12,713 bases of DNA from Flammula alnicola. Lineage: Eukaryota; Basidiomycota; Agaricomycetes; Agaricales; Strophariaceae. Each line of letters starts with the position of its first letter. Position 1 is the first letter of the stretch. Shown here piece by piece: positions 9,401-12,713 of this stretch. The notes under the pieces were generated by a model that did not search any database, had not been told where the DNA came from, and saw only the letters and a program-made list of their open reading frames with translations. The stretch is from the NCBI GenBank assembly GCA_015499995.1, contig JADNRV010000801.1, forward strand, positions 1 to 12,713, read 5' to 3'. The translations under genes were made by a program, and so were the position numbers.

Positions 9401-10300
9401 AGTATGTGAGAGGTGAAGAGACCCTTGGGGTATGGAAGCCTCGCGGCATCTCGGTTGTCCAGGATTATACCAGGTTAATCACGACTGAACGACGCGCAGC
9501 TGATGTGCAAGCCGCAAGGGTCATCTTGGCAGCATCGCCACCCAGGGTACTACCCCCGGATGCGTTGGCCTGGCGCGCAGATGATCTTTTGAGAAGGTCT
9601 GTTAGCCTATGGCAGAAGCAGTTTGGGCACCGTGGAAAGGTTTTTTGCATTGTTTTTCTCGGTTATGGTGGCGATACTGATGGCCGACGCCTTTGCAGAT
9701 TGTCTTAAGTCAAGACCCCTCTGACCCTGAGGAAAATGGCTCTGTTAAGCAGTCGCAAGATAGTGGATCTCTTGATGGCTTGAAGTTAATCTCCGAAACG
9801 AGAGTCGTCCCCCGGAGGTATTATAACTTTTTTTTAAATTTGGTGTCTCTTGACCAAGCTAATTTTTGGAACCCATAGTGACGGCGCGACGAAGAAAGGA
9901 CACCTGATGATCCTCACCGATGCAAGTCAAGATACCTGGGAACGAAAGTGGTTCGTTTTAAAGAGGTAAGACATGCTGATCCCTGTATATTGGTTGCTGA
10001 TAGTGATAATTTCTCAGACCATATCTTCATATTTTTGCTCACTCCAATGAACTGGAGGAGACGGGTATTATAAGCCTAACTGGTGTTAATGTGGAAAGTG
10101 ACCCTCATAAGGAATCATTACTCGGGTGAGTCCAAATGCACACTATCTGATTACAGCTGTATACTCAAGGCGGAACTTCGCAGAAACCATTTTCGTTTGC
10201 TCTTTTCACGTCTTCTAACTCTCATGCACTCGCTGCTCCTAATCTGAAGGAACTACAATCATGGATAACTAAACTGGATCCTACACGCTTGCCGTCTTGA
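3452..10300 (+). CDS. Kinesin-3 heavy chain (Unc104/KIF1A family), 23 exons, three frame breaks
   Basis: Plus-end-directed microtubule motor that carries vesicles and early endosomes in hyphae. Exons: 3452-3515, 3640-3897, 4032-4043, 4111-4129, 4199-4209, 4281-4396, 4515-4708, 4964-5059, 5154-5347, 5453-5660, 5790-6072, 6183-6203, 6275-6281, 6373-6425, 6555-6683, 6762-6794, 6864-6900, 6960-7737, 7800-9639, 9699-9817, 9879-9965, 10018-10125 and 10184-10300. About 1595 residues if frames are restored, normal for fungal kinesin-3. Motor at residues 8-370: P-loop GQTGSGKS (109-116), switch I NETSSRSH (223-230), switch II DLAGSER (260-266), and a Lys-rich loop-12 K-loop (306-312) before [18 protein letters not shown] domain at about 497-585 ([23 protein letters not shown]), then KIF1B/DUF3694-type regions, and a C-terminal PH domain at about 1498-1593 ([20 protein letters not shown]). 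Frame breaks: 2 nt missing at 5218, 1 nt missing at 5970/5971, 1 nt missing at the exon-23 acceptor (10184). Everything else stays in frame across all junctions. Confidence 0.96.
4005..4025 (+). repeat. (TTGGA)4 microsatellite at intron 3' end
   Basis: Four tandem copies of TTGGA plus a partial copy sit immediately before the AACAG acceptor of the intron at 3898-4031. The rest of this intron is unusually T/G-rich. The tract occupies the place where a branch point and pyrimidine stretch would normally be. Confidence 0.85.
4032..4209 (+). other. Three consecutive microexons coding the kinesin P-loop
   Basis: Exons of 12 nt (4032-4043), 19 nt (4111-4129) and 11 nt (4199-4209) are separated by introns of 67 and 69 nt. 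Together with flanking split codons they read Y-GQTGSGKSYSMMG-Y, the nucleotide-binding P-loop and start of helix alpha2. Each boundary has a GT donor (GTGTGT, GTGTGT, GTACGT) and an AG acceptor, and the phases match exactly. The chain reproduces the invariant kinesin motif with no spare residue, so the models are strongly supported. Confidence 0.93.
4709..4963 (+). other. Longest intron of the window (255 nt), containing a hairpin
   Basis: The donor GTGCGT at 4709 and acceptor GCACAG ending at 4963 split the switch-I codon Thr225. This intron is two to five times longer than the others. It contains a perfect 9-bp inverted repeat (4822-4830 with 4838-4846, 7 nt loop). The rest is T/C-rich sequence with no protein-coding signal that I recognise. 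Confidence 0.85.
4822..4846. repeat. Perfect 9-bp inverted repeat (hairpin) in kinesin intron
   Basis: AGCGAAGTA at 4822-4830 pairs with TACTTCGCT at 4838-4846 around a 7 nt loop. The inner GTAATGTTAC is itself palindromic. It lies near the middle of the 255 nt intron. It could shorten the effective intron length for splicing, or be a mobile-element footprint; no flanking target duplication was identified. Confidence 0.7.
5371..5405 (+). repeat. (TTTC)n microsatellite in kinesin intron
   Basis: Tetranucleotide TTTC repeats with one interruption (GC) lie inside the intron at 5348-5452, forming a long pyrimidine tract. No coding role. Confidence 0.85.
5758..5772 (+). repeat. T15 homopolymer in kinesin intron
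   Basis: A run of fifteen T residues lies just upstream of the acceptor at 5788-5789 in the intron at 5661-5789. It probably serves as the polypyrimidine tract and is prone to length error. Confidence 0.85.
6073..6122 (+). repeat. (GTGC)4 tandem repeat at a splice donor, then (CCCA)n
   Basis: The intron at 6073-6182 begins with four tandem GTGC units, so the first several GTGCGT donors overlap in register. A short CCCA-type repeat follows at about 6106-6122. The first GT (6073) keeps the frame; the next copies would add 4, 8 or 12 nt. Confidence 0.8.
6275..6281 (+). other. 7 nt microexon in kinesin-3 linker before the FHA domain
   Basis: The exon is AATGAAG, flanked by a CTCCAG acceptor and a GTACGT donor, between introns of 71 and 91 nt. 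It codes N-E and the first base of D in the [20 protein letters not shown] join, as expected of kinesin-3 proteins. Skipping it would shift the frame by one base (7 nt is not a multiple of 3). Confidence 0.88.
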
Positions 10301-11114
10301 TGCGCGCCGTTCACTCTTTCTACATCCTAATCGTAATTCTCTCCAGTATTGCTATGTTGCACCAACTATGTGATCTCTCATTCCGTTCGCTACTAGACAT
10401 CTGCCCATTATGTATATTCTATTTGTTATCTCGCACGACCAGACGTTTTACCCCGGAAAAATTAATACCCTACAAATAAATGAAATATATCTTCCTACAC
10501 AATGAAAGCCCTCTAGCACCGATATAAATCAAAGTTGAAGAACCGACAGTCTTCTATTCACGACGCCCTACCTTATTTTAAGTGCTATTACCCCTATTTT
10601 TGTGGTGCGATATTGTAATTCCTATAAAAGACGATGGACCTTCCATAAAAGGCAAATAAACGTGTGTTGAAGCACTCAAGTGATCAAAACGCAATCAAAA
10701 AGGATGTTAGCACAGCCTGGAAGCAAGAAAGGCTCGTTTACAGGTTCCATCGGTCTATTTACTATCTCAATTATCTTTCAAGCCCGCAGAATTTCTAGAA
10801 GAAGACTGTATGAGGAAAACCTCGAGGCACCGTCTACAAATCGAGTCAGAAGTGCTGAGGATGAACGAGATGGCCGGGACCGTGTGTGATTGCAAGATAA
10901 AAAAATAATGTCCATTCCATATAAATGCGATACATGTGTTCTAGAATGCAGTTCCTTCCGTGATGCTATGTTAAATACTCTAAGCTCCGCGTGCAAGACA
11001 GCATAATGCTATTAATACAGTGAGTAATGAATGTGTGGTGGTATCTTCCTCCTTTTGCGTGGAGGTATTTTTGGGTTGGCGTGTCGAAGGGATGAAGATG
11101 GAAGGAGATTGATT
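10301..11114. other. Convergent intergenic region between kinesin-3 and the CFA synthase-type gene
   Basis: This 814 bp stretch separates two gene 3' ends. AATAAA hexamers at 10475-10480 and 10655-10660 are candidate poly(A) signals for the kinesin mRNA. A TATAAAAG box lies at 10623-10630, about 80 bp before an ATG that opens a 62-codon ORF. I see no recognisable protein, tRNA or mobile element in it. Confidence 0.6.
10704..10889 (+). CDS. Doubtful small ORF, unrecognised
   Basis: An ATG-initiated ORF starts MLAQPGSKKGSF, with a short hydrophobic stretch (IGLFTISIIF) followed by a strongly charged Arg/Glu/Asp-rich tail ending RDGRDRV. A TATAAAAG box lies upstream at 10623. I do not recognise the sequence. 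The antisense strand is also open over part of this interval. It could be chance, part of the kinesin 3' UTR, or an exon of a small gene. Nothing supports translation beyond the open frame. Confidence 0.15.
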   Translation: MLAQPGSKKGSFTGSIGLFTISIIFQARRISRRRLYEENLEAPSTNRVRSAEDERDGRDRV

Positions 11115-12713
11115 TCAGTCACACCTCACTGGGGTATCATTCTGAAAGTTTATGTCAGTAATTGTCGACGTAAAGACATGTGTCGAGATACTGACCTCGC
11201 GGATGAATGTGAGCATATGACATGTGATGTAGCCCTGGGCAAATCCAGCACCGGCGTAGTCAAAGAGGTATTGCCATTTACGCTTGAAGGCGTCGTAGTC
11301 GATTGTTCTCGAGGGCGGGGTAATCCTTGGCGACTAGGTCTTAGTCAGGTTCGCCTCCAATCTCCTGCCCCATTCGCGAAGGGTGCGGGGATAATCTGGG
11401 GATTGGGAGGCATGTTCAGACGCTGTCCCAGGCTAAAGAAAACTAATTTACTTACGAGCTGCGTGGTTCTCGACGCCCTCGAGAGTAAAGCGACCTTGTG
11501 ACCCGGTTTGTGCCGCAGTGATCAGAACGCTTGCACTTGGTAGGCAAGAGTTTGGCCACATGTATTTGCGCATGAAATCCTCCGCTCTATAACAAGCAAG
11601 GTTAGGGAATGAGCTTGCTATCGGAGCTCTGGCACTTACTGGTAAGTGGAGTATCTCGATTCGGGGAAAGTGGAGGCAGTGACGACAGCGGTTGCATTCT
11701 TGGACTTGAGAGCAAAATCAACAAGTTTGAAGTAGAGGTCGTAGTATTTGGCTCCAACATGCTGGACATTGTTTGTCAGTGATTGTGGCAACTTGGAAAA
11801 GGAAGACGGTTCACCTCCAACATTTCCACGCTAACAAAAGCGTCGAATGCTTTCTCAAATTCGGCGGGAATTTCCCGATAATCGAGAAGGTGGACACGAA
11901 TGCGGCCTTCGAGACCTGCCTCTTTGATACGCTCCTCCGCGAGCTTTTTCTGTTCTATTGATAGTGTCAATGTGTCAACCTCGCAACCGAAGGAGCGCGC
12001 CGCCTGCAAATCTCTCGTCAGCAGGGATCTTTAGAACGCTCGTGACTTGCTAATTACCTCAATGGCAAGTCCTCCCCAGCCACTGCCGAACTCGAGGATC
12101 CGGTGTCCTGGCTTGACGCGTGCAGAGCGAAGTACGTGGTGGATTTTGCGAAGCTGGGCAGCTTCCAAATCTCCGGGGCTAGGGCCCATCTCCAAATCGC
12201 CTCGAACACCGCCTTCTGCTTCGCTCCAGAGAGCGCAGGAGTACATCATCTCCTTGCTCAGGAAGGCCTGGAAGATTTGGGGGCTGATCAATACCCCATG
12301 ACGTATGCCAGCCGAAATCACAACCGCGTACCTTGAACAGTTCATTTGATTGGTCGTAGCTAGCAATGGCGTTAAGACGCGCTTGAGAGCGTGTCTGACC
12401 AAGGAAACAGTTGTATGTGCTTGAGATAGCCGACGAAATTCTTGCGACTGTCGAGGAAAGCGTATTTTCCATGCCGGCTTGATTTTGAAGCCAGATCTAT
12501 AAATGTATCCATGAGCTTCAAAACTAGGAATCCAAGGGAAGATGGGACACACATCCATGGCTCCTTTAAGAGATGAGACTTCCACGTCTCCAATCATGTA
12601 GGCTTCGCTAACTAGAGATGGGTGATTGTCAGTGAGTTTTAATGCCGATAGCTGGGAATAACCATACAGCCAAGATCGCCCGAGCTGCATGGCCACATTG
12701 AGTCAGAAATAGA
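11115..12713 (-). CDS. Cyclopropane-fatty-acyl-phospholipid synthase-type SAM methyltransferase, 5' partial, two compensating indels
   Basis: Family members transfer a methylene from S-adenosylmethionine to double bonds of phospholipid acyl chains at membranes. Exons on the minus strand: 12713-12668 (partial), 12611-12553, 12496-12332, 12267-12058, 12003-11815, 11761-11640, 11586-11456, 11395-11196 and 11141-11115 (stop TGA at 11117-11115), with introns of 53-64 nt, all GT-AG; 382 residues visible. Hallmarks: DLGFSEAYMIGDVEVSSLKG, SYDQSNELFKAFLSKEMMYS, SAM-binding motif I LEFGSGWGGLAIE, LTLSIEQKKLAEERI, LLDYREIP, VEMLEHVGAKYYD, QAEDFMRKYMWPNSCLPS, and the C-terminal YLFDYAGAGFAQGYITCH. Exon 11395-11196 has an in-frame TAG at 11336-11334. 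One base is missing at 11340/11339 and one is extra at 11301; correcting both gives a clean family sequence. The start lies beyond the right edge. Fungal sphingolipid C9-methyltransferases belong to the same superfamily, but the motifs fit the CFA-synthase branch better. Confidence 0.88.

Noticed and set aside
3452..10300. Kinesin-3 as a decayed pseudogene
   Set aside because: All donors and acceptors, the P-loop microexons, FHA and PH motifs and the stop codon are preserved, and only 4 nt in about 4.8 kb of coding sequence are missing. That pattern fits sequence error better than decay.
12668..12700. A further indel in the first visible CFA synthase-type exon (MWPCSSGDLGF looks about two residues short, and another frame reads VAMQLG)
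   Set aside because: Too little of the exon is inside the window to tell a short variant from an indel, so it is not counted among the frame breaks.

Overview
The window looks like nuclear DNA of a filamentous basidiomycete, probably Agaricomycetes. Genes are packed closely, are split by many short GT-AG introns (44 to 255 nt; donors such as GTATGT, GTGCGT, GTGAGT), and encode proteins that read like basidiomycete versions of conserved eukaryotic families. No bacterial operon, CRISPR array, tRNA, rRNA or transposase was seen. I recognised families by reading translated exons; no database search was run.

Layout: (1) minus strand, from the left edge to 2115: N-terminal two thirds of a Gln/Pro/Gly-rich LIM-domain-binding (LDB1/SEUSS/Ptab-like) transcription co-regulator, which enters its LDB domain and runs off the left edge. 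(2) Plus strand, 2166-2968: complete six-exon IMP3, a U3 snoRNP protein. It is divergent from gene 1, with only 50 bp between start codons and a CACGTG palindrome in that gap. (3) 2969-3451: intergenic, with a CT-rich tract and MCB-like CGCG motifs before the next gene. (4) Plus strand, 3452-10300: a 23-exon kinesin-3 (Unc104/KIF1A-type) heavy chain of about 1595 residues with motor, FHA, KIF1B/DUF3694-type middle regions and a C-terminal PH domain. (5) 10301-11114: convergent intergenic region with poly(A)-type signals and one doubtful small ORF. (6) Minus strand, 11115 to the right edge: a cyclopropane-fatty-acyl-phospholipid synthase-type methyltransferase, missing its N-terminus.

The genes serve separate housekeeping or regulatory jobs (transcription, ribosome biogenesis, vesicle transport, lipid modification) and form no pathway together. 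IMP3 and the LDB gene probably share a promoter.

The most notable feature is that three of the four genes are interrupted by 1-2 nt indels that break otherwise excellent reading frames, several in homopolymers or short repeats. I can place seven with fair to high confidence and suspect two more. Because the frame resumes with strong family similarity after each one, the simplest reading is assembly or sequencing error rather than gene decay, but raw reads are needed to decide. I found no convincing novel system. The other points of interest are a P-loop coded across 11-19 nt microexons, a 7 nt microexon, a very short bidirectional promoter, a hairpin in the longest intron, and a G-quadruplex-type repeat in the LDB coding strand.
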